Assembly: GCF_021184045.1 (NCBI RefSeq)
Contig: NZ_CP073710.1
Span: forward strand, 248,001 to 312,000
DNA from: Methanococcoides orientis
GTDB lineage: Archaea > Halobacteriota > Methanosarcinia > Methanosarcinales > Methanosarcinaceae
Length of the DNA: 64,000 nt
Direction of reading: 5' to 3'
The notes under the pieces were generated by a model. That model did no database searches and had not been told where the DNA came from. It saw only the letters and a list, made by a program, of their open reading frames with translations. This document shows positions 50,184 through 58,586 of this stretch, piece by piece. Made by a program: the position numbers and the translations under genes. Within the stretch, counting starts at the first letter, position 1. Every line of letters begins with the position of its first letter.

Positions 50184-53165
50184 TTACGTTGTAATGTGAT
50201 TGTACAAAATGGGCAACCTCTCTGGCAAAGTGACTGCATTGTCAAGAATGGTGTACCCTACATCCGAAAATATAGAATCCATGTAGTCACTTGCCTCGGA
50301 ATCAACCGTTATGCAGAAAAAATGCATTCCAAGGGTATTACCTTCCTGAATAGCCATTCTTGTATCCTCGATTGCAGCCTGTCCCTGGTATTTCCCATCA
50401 GCAAATCCTAGATCATAAGGTTCTCCATCGGAAAGCAATATTAGCAGCTTAATCTTGGCATCAACCTTTTTGAGTTTTGTTATGGAATGCCTTATGGCTG
50501 CACCCAATCTTGTGTTATACGCAGGTTCTAGTGCAGCAATTTTGCCTTCGACATCTTCTGAGAATTTTTCCCCGAAATCCTTTATACCATAATATTCCAC
50601 ATCAGTTCTCGTATCTCCGGAAAACGCATAGATAGCATATTTGTCACCTATACTCTCAAGCGCTTCTATCATTATGACCAGAGCCTCTTTTTCAACATCC
50701 AGTATGTTTTTCCCGTTATCCAGCTCTTTATCTGTGGAAGCGCTTATATCCACCAGGAAAAGAGTAGCTACATCCCTTTCGCGTTTATCCCTTCGTATGT
50801 AGAGGTTTTCCGTTGGGTTGATTCCACATCTCCTATCCGTGAACGCTTCTGTAATTGCATCGAAATCAAGTTCATCTCCGTCAGTCTGTCTCCTTAGTTT
50901 CTGGAATGATACGGGTTTCATCATTTTGAAAATGCGGTTTATAAGTGATATTTCATGGTTGTAGTGTTCCACTGTGTCCTGGTAAAAACTACTGGATTTT
51001 CCGGTGGGCAATACATCATATACCATGCACCATTCGGATTTGTAGTCCTTTATCCCGGCATCCCATTCATCGTAGCTATAACTGTCCAGCACATCCCAGT
51101 TTTTAGCAATCGCGCACTTTGGACCGGATTGCAAGTCTTCCTGCATAATCTCATCTTCATCCAGGTCTAGTATGGTCTGGGGGATAAAACGTTCGAGGAT
51201 CTTTTCCGTAAACTCCTTCTCTTCTTCCAGGGTTGATGAGATCCCGATTCCTTGTCCCCGATAATCCAAATTTCGAATAGCATTGTATTCCTTGGTTTTT
51301 AGGGATCCAAACTGTTCCTCAAGCATGCTGTAAATGTCAAATGTCACTTCGAGTGAAGTGAAAGAGGTTGAATTGGGCTGGAATATCTTCTTTTCCAGTA
51401 TACTTCTAACTTTCTCAATTGGCAGCCTGTGGCTGCCGTCAAGGTCAAATCCGGCTTCATGTCCGAGAGAGACTAACAGAAAGGCTTCCATGAACTTTTC
51501 CAGCTGTTCTTCAGGTTGTTCCCTATCTGCCACCATCTGTTCCTTTACCTTTTTGAACTCCCTGCGCAGTCCTCTGTAGAGATTTGTGGTCTGGTACTCA
51601 ATCCGTGCATCCTCAATAATGCCCAATATGTCTGTTGCAATGAATGGGTTTGGGAACAGGGCGATTGGAATTGCAAAATCAATAGTTATTTCATCATCTG
51701 ATGTTCCGTTTGCTTCAGCGATACCCTCTAAAAACGTAGTGTCCAGATCTGCCGCTATTTTTCCGAACAATGGCAAAAGGGCACTAACAGAACAGGTTGA
51801 GGTTCCGAATTTGGCATGTCCAACTTCATGCATAACGCTGAGCTTGTAAATCCTGAAATTATCTTCAAAATCTCCGTGTCCCTTCATTGTTGGTGTCAGG
51901 TAGATTGCCTTTCCTGAAACCACTGGATGTGAGGGATGGGCGTGTTCTTCCGGCAGGAGGTTATGCGACCTTATAACAAAATTAATTCCGGAAATGCCGA
52001 AGGCATAATACTTCAGGACTTTTGATACCCTTTTAAGGGCAACACCGCTCATCAATTGTTCAACAAATTCCTTTGAACTTCTGGATTTTAATGAAAAATA
52101 TAGCCGGGCGTTAGACTCATCATTTTCAAATATCTCAAGGCCGTACATGGCCCATTCTTCAAGTTCTGTTACATCAAGATCTTCCAGCAAAGTAAGGGAG
52201 TTCCTGAAATAACCGATGGCTATTTCCCGGTTTGTTTCAAACAATATGATTCCGGTATTCACCCATTTATCAAGCTCCTTCGGATGAATATTCATCAGGA
52301 TCTGTGGGAGATTCTCAAAATAGATTCCTGCAATTAAACGATCTTTTTTCAGCAACAATTCCGCATTTTTAAATATTAGTTCATAGAATTTTCGATTCAG
52401 TTTTTTCAGGACCTTTAATGAATTATTGTAATAGTCCGAGCCGTAAACTGAAGTTTCCTCTGAGATCTTTTTTCCTATAGTTACCCATTTCCCAAAGTCT
52501 TCTGCTGTGAGTTCTGTCATAACTTCGGGAGCATTTTCAAAATAGCTTTGGATGCATTTCCGGTTGATCGCAGCAAGCTGTGCACCAAGATCGATAAGGT
52601 GGCTTCTTTCTTCCATGGTTGTATTCTTGAAAGAATTTGCCAGTCCACCAAAAGTTCCCTCGAAAAAGGCTTTTGCAATATCCTTATCTTCAGCAATCAG
52701 CTCCTTTCCCTTTTCCACCCATCGCAACAGTTCTTCCATTTCCATATCGCTAAGCAACTTGGGTGTCATATCCAGGAAAATAATTGCAAGCTCTGGCTTT
52801 TCCCTTGTAAGATCCAGTGCGGTCGCTTTCCATTTTTCAAAATCTTTGTCCGTTAGAGTTGCCATCACAAGAGGGGTATTTTCAAAAAAGGTAAGTGCTG
52901 CCTGGCTATCTGATCTGGCAAATTCTTCGGTGAAACTTAGCAGTTTTTGCCGTTGTTGGAGTGGAATGGCCGAAAAAACGGTTTTTGTTTTATTGATTAG
53001 ATCAATTGCATTCTTTGCCTTTTTTGCTGAAATTTGCCTGATTAAAGCTTGCCATGATCGGAGCACTTCCAGATCCATCAGTGGCATTAATTCCGGAAGT
53101 TTATCCTGATATGCCTTAACTATCTTCTTGTCAATAGTTCCCAAATTCTCTTTGTCTTTGGGCAT
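50184..53165 (-). CDS. NorD/CbbO-like VWA protein with zincin-type HEVGH motif
   Basis: This 993-residue partner of a MoxR ATPase has three parts. Residues 1 to about 370 hold repeated helical units of about 35-40 residues (LTAEDFGKWVTIGKKI, HPKELDKWVNTGIILFETNREIAIGYFRNS, and so on). Near 445 there is HEVGH followed by IEDARIEYQTTNLYRGLRREF, like the middle domain of NorD, but with an intact metalloprotease-type motif. The C-terminal part is a VWA domain with MIDAS DISAST (about 805) and SDGEPYD. NorD/CbbO proteins join a NorQ/CbbQ ATPase to remodel or load metal enzymes. It follows the ATPase gene by six bases. The target is unknown. Confidence 0.85.
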   Translation of the reverse strand: MPKDKENLGTIDKKIVKAYQDKLPELMPLMDLEVLRSWQALIRQISAKKAKNAIDLINKTKTVFSAIPLQQRQKLLSFTEEFARSDSQAALTFFENTPLVMATLTDKDFEKWKATALDLTREKPELAIIFLDMTPKLLSDMEMEELLRWVEKGKELIAEDKDIAKAFFEGTFGGLANSFKNTTMEERSHLIDLGAQLAAINRKCIQSYFENAPEVMTELTAEDFGKWVTIGKKISEETSVYGSDYYNNSLKVLKKLNRKFYELIFKNAELLLKKDRLIAGIYFENLPQILMNIHPKELDKWVNTGIILFETNREIAIGYFRNSLTLLEDLDVTELEEWAMYGLEIFENDESNARLYFSLKSRSSKEFVEQLMSGVALKRVSKVLKYYAFGISGINFVIRSHNLLPEEHAHPSHPVVSGKAIYLTPTMKGHGDFEDNFRIYKLSVMHEVGHAKFGTSTCSVSALLPLFGKIAADLDTTFLEGIAEANGTSDDEITIDFAIPIALFPNPFIATDILGIIEDARIEYQTTNLYRGLRREFKKVKEQMVADREQPEEQLEKFMEAFLLVSLGHEAGFDLDGSHRLPIEKVRSILEKKIFQPNSTSFTSLEVTFDIYSMLEEQFGSLKTKEYNAIRNLDYRGQGIGISSTLEEEKEFTEKILERFIPQTILDLDEDEIMQEDLQSGPKCAIAKNWDVLDSYSYDEWDAGIKDYKSEWCMVYDVLPTGKSSSFYQDTVEHYNHEISLINRIFKMMKPVSFQKLRRQTDGDELDFDAITEAFTDRRCGINPTENLYIRRDKRERDVATLFLVDISASTDKELDNGKNILDVEKEALVIMIEALESIGDKYAIYAFSGDTRTDVEYYGIKDFGEKFSEDVEGKIAALEPAYNTRLGAAIRHSITKLKKVDAKIKLLILLSDGEPYDLGFADGKYQGQAAIEDTRMAIQEGNTLGMHFFCITVDSEASDYMDSIFSDVGYTILDNAVTLPERLPILYNHITT

Positions 53166-53171
53166 TGATCT

Positions 53172-53996
53172 TCACTCCACAATGGCGGATACGATCTCGT
53201 CTATGCTTTTCTGAAGATCAAAATCATCTGTAATGGGCTTAACCATTGCTGCCCTGCATGCCTGCTTTGGATCGATGCCGGAATGTATCAGCATACCGGT
53301 GTATATTAAAAGGCGTGTGCTTACCCCTTCCTCAAGTCCATGCTGTTTGAAATTTCGTATCCTCTGGCCAATTTCCACAAGGGTGTGGGCAGTCTCTTCA
53401 TCAATTCCGCTCTCATGTGCCACGATTTTAGTTTCAAGATCAGCAGGTGGGTACTCAAAGTCCATGGCTACAAATCTCTGCCTTGTGCTCTGCTTCAGGT
53501 CTTTTAGAACGCTCTGATATCCAGGGTTATATGATATAGACAGTGTAAATTCCGGGGGAGCATGGAGAATAATTCCCAGCTTGTCAACCGGCATGATGCG
53601 TCTGTCATCCGTAAGCGGGTGAATTACCACCCTTGTGTCCATTCTTGCTTCTACAAATTCATCGAGGTAACAGATGGCACCGGTCCTGACAGCTTTTGTA
53701 AGGGGTCCATCATTCCATTCTGTTGATTCTCCTTTGATCAGGAACCTTCCAATGAGATCGCTGGCTGTCAGGTCCTCATGGCAGGAAATCGTAATCAAGG
53801 GACGCTTTAATTTGTAGGCCATGTACTCCATGAACCGTGTTTTTCCACAACCTGTCGGGCCTTTCAGGTTGATGGGTAGGTTGTTTTCATAGGCAGCCGT
53901 ATAAATTTCCACTTCGTCACCAACAGGCAGGTAGTAAGGCTCTTCTGTGATGATATATTCTTCAACCGGTTGCTCGGAACATATGATGTTTTTCAT
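53172..53996 (-). CDS. MoxR/NorQ/CbbQ-type AAA+ ATPase (copy 1)
   Basis: This 274-residue AAA+ ATPase has the Walker A motif [13 protein letters not shown] (about 45), Walker [28 protein letters not shown], sensor [23 protein letters not shown] and a C-terminal helical lid. MoxR ATPases act with VWA proteins to remodel client enzymes. It has a GGTGAT start site. It is translated with the NorD-like gene that follows. The paralogue at 62722-63546 is nearly the same over most of the sequence. Confidence 0.92.
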   Translation of the reverse strand: MKNIICSEQPVEEYIITEEPYYLPVGDEVEIYTAAYENNLPINLKGPTGCGKTRFMEYMAYKLKRPLITISCHEDLTASDLIGRFLIKGESTEWNDGPLTKAVRTGAICYLDEFVEARMDTRVVIHPLTDDRRIMPVDKLGIILHAPPEFTLSISYNPGYQSVLKDLKQSTRQRFVAMDFEYPPADLETKIVAHESGIDEETAHTLVEIGQRIRNFKQHGLEEGVSTRLLIYTGMLIHSGIDPKQACRAAMVKPITDDFDLQKSIDEIVSAIVE

Positions 53997-54064
53997 GATA
54001 AATCACCTGTCATTTTGGAAACACAGTTACATGTGAGTAATACAAACGTTTTTAAAATTCTGAA

Positions 54065-54310
54065 TTAAACTAATTCGTTTTTAATGTGTTCCGACCATTC
54101 GGGAACAAGTTTATACTCAATATCCATAACACTTTCATGTTTTCCTGTGCAGCTGATTATTCCATCTTTTTTAAGTTTGACAATTTGAGGAATAAGCTTT
54201 CTGGCACAGGGACGCTTGGATAGGGAGAGTAGAATTTCTCTCAGGGTCAGTGGTCCATTGGAGGCTACAAGAGCTTTAAGGACGCCACGTTGTAATGATG
54301 TTAAATACAT
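54065..54310 (-). CDS. Small winged-helix protein
   Basis: This 81-residue protein (MYLTSLQRGVLKALVASNGP...) has a helix-turn-helix and wing (LTLREILLSLSKRPCARKLIPQIVKLKKDGIISCTGKHESVMDIEYKL). A very strong AAAGGAGGAAAT before ATG 54310 sets the start; the longer frame to 54562 adds a Pro/Lys-rich, non-conserved tract. It lies between the MtmB-like gene and the MoxR gene on the same strand and may control them. It could also be a non-DNA-binding winged helix. Confidence 0.65.
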   Translation of the reverse strand: MYLTSLQRGVLKALVASNGPLTLREILLSLSKRPCARKLIPQIVKLKKDGIISCTGKHESVMDIEYKLVPEWSEHIKNELV

Positions 54311-54580
54311 ATTTCCTCCTTTTTTTGAATGAACTGATAAGCTTTCATATTCGGGGAAAGGTATTTTCCTTACAGGGGGTGAAATTAGAGGGCTTTGATC
54401 TTTATGAGTAATCTCACTTGTATCATAGCCCTCTTTTGTGGGTGTTGTTTGGTGGTTTTTGGTTTTTGGGGGTGGGGAAGAAGGCTTTGATTTCTTTCTG
54501 TTGCCAGAAAATGTTTCAAAACCTTCTTTTAAGGTTTTGGTGCAAATAAAATGGAATTGCACTAATCATTTCATTTTGTT
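54311..54580 (-). other. Long 3' untranslated stretch after the MtmB-like gene
   Basis: About 270 bases lie between the MtmB-like stop and the small winged-helix gene. On the minus strand it is C/A-rich with runs such as CCCCACCCCCAAAAACC. A low-complexity frame is open through it but no ribosome binding site is in place. It might hold a processing or termination signal. Confidence 0.35.
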
Positions 54581-55960
54581 TCAGAACTCGAATTCCATAC
54601 CGAGGTCTGTCAGTTTAGCCTTGGATTTAGCCCACAGATCCACATATTCCTGGGATGGGGTAACTTTTTCAAGGTCGTAGCATTCATAGAATTTCTTACC
54701 CTTTGGAGCATTTCCAGCGGTTGTCGTAGGTGCATATGTCTTTTCAAGCTCAACACAGAATTCGTTCATGTCAGCCATACTCATCTTTGCAGCTGCAATT
54801 CCGATTTCTGCGGTTATGCGGGAATCCATTCCTGTGTATGCATCGACTTCAGTTCCGCAGGTACCTGCACCACCAAAGAGAATATCGATACCACCAGCAG
54901 TTATTGCACCGGCATATACTGCAATCTCATCGATCATCATTTCAGTGCATGCTCCTGCAGATGGGAATACATAGTTGCTGTACAGTCCCTTGGTGTTTCT
55001 CTTCAATGCAGCTCCTGTATGTGCTGAAACAAATGTTGGTGCTGCACTTGAACCTTCACCTGACATTGGGTTGAATGGTGGGCAAATTGAGTAGCTAGCA
55101 GCCCCAAAGACCATGTATGCCACAATACCCTCAGCAATATTTGCGATGGCAGTTGTTGCAGGTCCGCCAGTGTATCCTCCCATAATTGGACACATGCATC
55201 CATCTACTGTGAGGCTGTTCTGGCTGGTGTTAACTGCTTTCTTAAGACAGTCCCAGTCAATCTTCATATCATTCAGGAGACACAGAAGATGCATATCTTC
55301 AGGTCTCATTGCGCCAGGACCATCACCAAAGATCTGTCCTTCACTGGTAACTGATGACATGATACCGACCATTGGCATTCCAGGTCTTCCTGCCATACGC
55401 ATACCTTCACGGGTCCAGACAGCTTCTGCTCTTGCACCGAGCATCTCTATTGGGGATCTTGCCTTCATCTCCATTCCGTGCAGGGTTGCAACTGATCCAC
55501 AGTGAATTCCGGATGCTAATGGTTCTCTTGCATAAGATTCCATGACCTTTGCATAGTATTGTTCGCTGATTACACCACCATTTGCACCGCCGAATGTTGT
55601 TGGAGCTCTTTTGTCACCGGGCTGCCTTTGCACTACAGTAACTTTCTCGTTTCCAACACCATATGTTTTTTCACCAGGTAGAAGTCTCAACTGTTCTTTT
55701 ATTTCGCTTTCTTCGAGCTTAATTACACTGTTGGTGCTTATGTTGTAGATACCGACATCGACTATGAGTTCCATAGCTGCTTTGAACATGGAATCAACCA
55801 TATCCATATCCTGAGGAACAATTTCATCAGGATTGTATGTAATATCATATTCTTTTGCGAGCTCATTCAGCCTTTTTGGGAGTATTCTGTTGTCAAAGTT
55901 TTTCTCCTCTATCTTATCTGCTTCAACTGATTTCTGGTATAGGTTAATTATATCTAACAT
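54581..55960 (-). CDS. MtmB-family (monomethylamine-type) corrinoid methyltransferase lacking pyrrolysine
   Basis: This methyltransferase of 459 residues matches the size of MtmB. Shared with MtmB: AMAGRPGM-like text (here MRMAGRPGMPMVGIMSS), LNDMKIDWD, CPIMGGYTGG, PSAGACTEMM and ECYDLEKVTPSQEY near the end. In MtmB pyrrolysine 202 follows AGRPGMGV; here the same place is valine (about residue 198, GTC codon), with no in-frame TAG. The true start ATG 55960 has GAGGTGA in front; a nine-codon longer frame overlaps the corrinoid gene. The substrate is unknown. The cognate corrinoid protein is directly upstream. Confidence 0.88.
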   Translation of the reverse strand: MLDIINLYQKSVEADKIEEKNFDNRILPKRLNELAKEYDITYNPDEIVPQDMDMVDSMFKAAMELIVDVGIYNISTNSVIKLEESEIKEQLRLLPGEKTYGVGNEKVTVVQRQPGDKRAPTTFGGANGGVISEQYYAKVMESYAREPLASGIHCGSVATLHGMEMKARSPIEMLGARAEAVWTREGMRMAGRPGMPMVGIMSSVTSEGQIFGDGPGAMRPEDMHLLCLLNDMKIDWDCLKKAVNTSQNSLTVDGCMCPIMGGYTGGPATTAIANIAEGIVAYMVFGAASYSICPPFNPMSGEGSSAAPTFVSAHTGAALKRNTKGLYSNYVFPSAGACTEMMIDEIAVYAGAITAGGIDILFGGAGTCGTEVDAYTGMDSRITAEIGIAAAKMSMADMNEFCVELEKTYAPTTTAGNAPKGKKFYECYDLEKVTPSQEYVDLWAKSKAKLTDLGMEFEF

Positions 55961-55973
55961 TTTAGTCACCTCT

Positions 55974-56624
55974 TTACTTTGAGACAAGTTTCTTTGCAGC
56001 TTCTACTGCCTGGTGTGAATTGAGTGCGTATGCATCTGCTCCAATACTGTCAGCATAATCCTGGCTGACTGGGGCACCACCGACCATCACTTTATGGTTT
56101 TCTCTGATTCCCATACCTTCAAGCAGTTTTACGATGTCTCCAAGATATGGCATTGTTGTGCTCATGAGTGCAGAACCTGCAACTATGTCTGCATTGTTGT
56201 CTTTAGCAGCCTGTACCATTGTTGTAACCGGTACATCTCTGCCCATATCTACAACTTTGAAACCGGAAGCTTGTAGCATACCTGCTACGATGTTTTTACC
56301 TAGGTCGTGGATGTCTCCTTCGATAGTTCCAATAACTACAGTTCCTTTTGTAGCAGATGTTTCGCCGGATGCAGCCATTTTTTCAGACAATGCATTGCTT
56401 GAACTGTTCATTATCTCAGCAGCGATCATGACCTGTGGAAGATAATATTCCATGGTCTCGAATCTGACACCAACTTCGGTCATAGCTTCTGCCAATTTAT
56501 TCAGGAGTGTAACTGGGTCTAAATCTGCACTGATCCATTCAGCTACCGCCTCTGCTGTTCCGTCTTCATCAATTGCTACGAGGGTATCGTAAGCTTTTTG
56601 CAAAATCTCATTTTCGGATGACAT
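55974..56624 (-). CDS. Methylamine-type corrinoid protein (MtmC/MtbC/MttC-like)
   Basis: This 216-residue corrinoid carrier has an N-terminal helical methyl-cap domain (1-90) and a B12-binding Rossmann domain with base-off motif GDIHDLGKNIVAGMLQASGF (DxHxxG near 104). GSALMSTTMPY and GGAPVSQDYADSIGADAY follow. It accepts a methyl group from the methyltransferase encoded next (13 bases on) and passes it to a coenzyme M methyltransferase. AGGTGA serves as ribosome binding site. Its substrate class is set by the unusual MtmB-like partner. Confidence 0.92.
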   Translation of the reverse strand: MSSENEILQKAYDTLVAIDEDGTAEAVAEWISADLDPVTLLNKLAEAMTEVGVRFETMEYYLPQVMIAAEIMNSSSNALSEKMAASGETSATKGTVVIGTIEGDIHDLGKNIVAGMLQASGFKVVDMGRDVPVTTMVQAAKDNNADIVAGSALMSTTMPYLGDIVKLLEGMGIRENHKVMVGGAPVSQDYADSIGADAYALNSHQAVEAAKKLVSK

Positions 56625-57041
56625 TTTTGTTCACCTGTTTCCCATTTTCATTTGAGCACACTTTATCTCCTGATTATTTCCTTCTGTTTTTCTGTGCTCA
56701 TATTAATCAAACATTACATCATATTTAAAGCTATTTACAAAAGACTTATATATTACATTTTAACAACAAAACATTTATATATTATAATAAGAACCTGTTA
56801 GTGGGGCTGTGGAATCCATCTTCAACTCGACACCTGACTTCTCCTCGGTGCCTTCCACGGTCCTTCTCTTTTTTGTAGGAATTTCTTTTGTATATTATAT
56901 ATAAAAACATCGATTAATAATTATTATATATAAACATTTTTACCATAAACTTATATATAACATCATCTCCTTTTTATATTACCACTTAATTTGATGGTAA
57001 TGGACTTGTAAAGTGTGACTAGACTTGTAGGAGGTCTATAC
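56625..57041. promoter_or_regulatory. Divergent control region with repeated TATA-like boxes
   Basis: This 417-base region lies between the corrinoid gene (minus) and the permease (plus). It carries five similar A/T motifs of the form TTATATATTA or TTATATATAAACAT near 56747, 56773, 56891, 56924 and 56951. It also holds a G/C-richer island at 56800-56875 (see ncRNA). Such repeats may be alternative promoters or binding sites for a regulator such as the methanogen Msr/HTH types. Confidence 0.55.
56800..56875 (+). ncRNA. Candidate small RNA in the divergent methyltransferase/permease spacer
   Basis: A TATA box (TTTATATATTATAAT, 56773-56787) stands about 27 bases upstream of a G/C-rich stretch. 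That stretch can fold: GTGGAA (56809-56814) pairs with TTCCAC (56853-56858), and CACC (56831-56834) with GGTG (56847-56850). It ends with CTTCTCTTTTTT (56863-56874), as archaeal T-tract terminators do. No ORF lies in it. A free sRNA is one reading; an attenuated leader of the permease operon is another. Confidence 0.45.
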
Positions 57042-58088
57042 ATGGATATACGAGAATTAAAAAGGTTAGAAAATAAAAGAAAAATGAATAAAGGATATAT
57101 GTGGGCCCTTTTCTGTGCAGTATTATGGGCTCTCTGGTACATCCCGGGAACGATAATCTGGGCAATACCTCCATTTGATACAATGTGGGTAGCCATCGAC
57201 GCAACACATGGTGCTTCAATGGCAACAATTATAGTTGCTGTGCTAATAACGGCATTCAATGCACTGACTGTTATTATTGCACTTTTAGTGTGGAATGGTG
57301 TTCTTGGAAAATTTGGGGAGATGAAAAGAACTCTGACGGAACTCCATCCTTGTAGTAAATGGTTCTTCCTTGCATCTATCTTCGGTGGTCCGATCGCAAT
57401 TCTTGGTTCATTTATTGCTATAGGTTTTATTGGTGCATCATTTGCAGCAGTAGCTGCATTATTATACCCTATTGTAGGTTCTGTCCTTGCATGGAAATGG
57501 TATGGTGAACAGATCTCCAGGCGTGCAGCATTTGGTATTGTTGTTATTATGATCGGTGGTATCACCATATTCGTAGGTGGTGCCATTGCAGATATTGCTG
57601 CAGGTGGCGTTAGCTGGATAGGTTATCTTGGTGGTTTGATGTGTGCTTGTGGTTGGGGTATTGAAGGTGCTATTGCAGGCAAGGGTCTCGATATTGCAGA
57701 GCCTGATGTGGGTATTACAATTCGTTTCATCGGCGAGAATGTCATCTGGTGGATCATTATCATACCTATTGTAGCACTAGCTGGCTTCCCAGTGGTCGAA
57801 TATGCATTTGCAGCACTGAATCCTCTGTCGATCCTCGTACTGGGATTTGCAGGTATCACTTTTGGTTACTGCTATGTTTCCTGGTACAAGTCCTTCCCTC
57901 TCATTGGTGTAGGTCGCGGACAGGGTATTGCAAACCTGTATGGTCTTTGTGCAGTGATCTTCCTTTATCTGTTCTTTGCGCAGGTTCCGCCATGGACTGT
58001 TCTTCTCGGTGGCGCACTTTGTGTCCTCGGTAGCTTTGTAATGATCTCTGAAGAAACGGGTGATGTGGAATCAATAAGGGGTGATTAA
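57042..58088 (+). CDS. DMT/EamA-like permease, possible methylated-amine transporter (MttP-like)
   Basis: This protein of about 348 residues has ten hydrophobic helices in the drug/metabolite transporter pattern (MNKGYMWALFCAVLWALWYIPGTIIWAIPP near the start; AAVAALLYPIVGSVLAWKWYGE near 150). GTAGGAGGTC lies before ATG 57042. In Methanosarcina, permease genes (mttP, mtbP, mtmP) lie beside methylamine methyltransferase genes, and this one is divergent from an MtmB-like/corrinoid pair. A methylated-amine or related substrate is therefore inferred. Two tiny genes follow in the same transcript. Confidence 0.75.
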   Translation: MDIRELKRLENKRKMNKGYMWALFCAVLWALWYIPGTIIWAIPPFDTMWVAIDATHGASMATIIVAVLITAFNALTVIIALLVWNGVLGKFGEMKRTLTELHPCSKWFFLASIFGGPIAILGSFIAIGFIGASFAAVAALLYPIVGSVLAWKWYGEQISRRAAFGIVVIMIGGITIFVGGAIADIAAGGVSWIGYLGGLMCACGWGIEGAIAGKGLDIAEPDVGITIRFIGENVIWWIIIIPIVALAGFPVVEYAFAALNPLSILVLGFAGITFGYCYVSWYKSFPLIGVGRGQGIANLYGLCAVIFLYLFFAQVPPWTVLLGGALCVLGSFVMISEETGDVESIRGD

Positions 58089-58089
58089 A

Positions 58090-58386
58090 ATGGCAGGACA
58101 ACGCCCAATAAAATTCAGGTTACTTGAGCTGTTTTCCGATGAAAAGGAACACTGGAACAATGAGATCGTTGTACAGATCCAGAAAGAGTACAACATGAAC
58201 AGCAATTTCGGAAGGGATTCGATCAACTTCGATATCCTCGAGCTTGCTTCAGGTGGTATGCTCAAATCTGTAGAGTCAAAGGTCGACGAGGATGGTGTAT
58301 ACAAGAAAGGTTTCCTTTTGCACAAATATGCTATCACAGATTTCGGAAAGGTTCGTGCATCCGATGCATGCTTAGAGTACGTATAA
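58090..58386 (+). CDS. Small winged-helix-like protein in permease operon
   Basis: This protein of about 98 residues (MAGQRPIKFRLLELFSDEKEHWNNEIV...) looks like a winged helix: helices 1-3 IKFRLLELFSDEKEHWNNEIVVQIQKEY and NFGRDSINFDILELASGGMLK, then a wing VESKVDEDGVYKKGFLLHKYAITDFGKV. GGTGA precedes ATG, and it starts as the permease ends. It may regulate the permease/methyltransferase genes. I know no family name for it. Confidence 0.7.
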   Translation: MAGQRPIKFRLLELFSDEKEHWNNEIVVQIQKEYNMNSNFGRDSINFDILELASGGMLKSVESKVDEDGVYKKGFLLHKYAITDFGKVRASDACLEYV

Positions 58387-58398
58387 GGAGGTTTGAAT

Positions 58399-58557
58399 AT
58401 GGGAGCAATGAACGACTTTATGGTAGGTTACTACGGCGAAGGATTTGACATGACCCTGGCCCCTGTACCAGCAGCAGAATATACCTGGATGATCGCGATC
58501 ATCGTTATTGCACTGATCGCATTGTGGCAGGCAAGAACATTTGTGTCTCAATTTTAA
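58399..58557 (+). CDS. 52-residue single-span membrane protein
   Basis: Below usual ORF length cut-offs, this gene has a perfect AAGGAGG 10 bases before ATG 58399. The protein begins MGAMNDFMVGYYGEGFDMTL and has one helix (MIAIIVIALIALW) and a short tail QARTFVSQF. It follows the winged-helix gene by 12 bases and is followed by a terminator, so it is the third gene of the permease operon. It is perhaps an accessory subunit of the permease. Confidence 0.75.
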   Translation: MGAMNDFMVGYYGEGFDMTLAPVPAAEYTWMIAIIVIALIALWQARTFVSQF

Positions 58558-58586
58558 GGATGCAAAAAAATAAGGTAAACAATTAT

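Noticed and set aside
54311-54562. N-terminal extension of the small winged-helix protein, Pro/Lys-rich
   Set aside because: The very strong AAAGGAGGAAAT site before ATG 54310 and the low-complexity upstream text favour the short form. I keep the extension only as a possibility.
54581-56624. In-frame TAG pyrrolysine codon in the methyltransferase genes
   Set aside because: I read the codons at the expected position: GTC in the MtmB-like gene and ATG in the MttB-like gene at 48910. Neither frame has an internal TAG, so no pyrrolysine gene is present in this window.
56963-57586. A 207-residue minus-strand frame opposite the permease
   Set aside because: It is fully antisense to the permease, with no start site, and is explained by the codon pattern of the permease.
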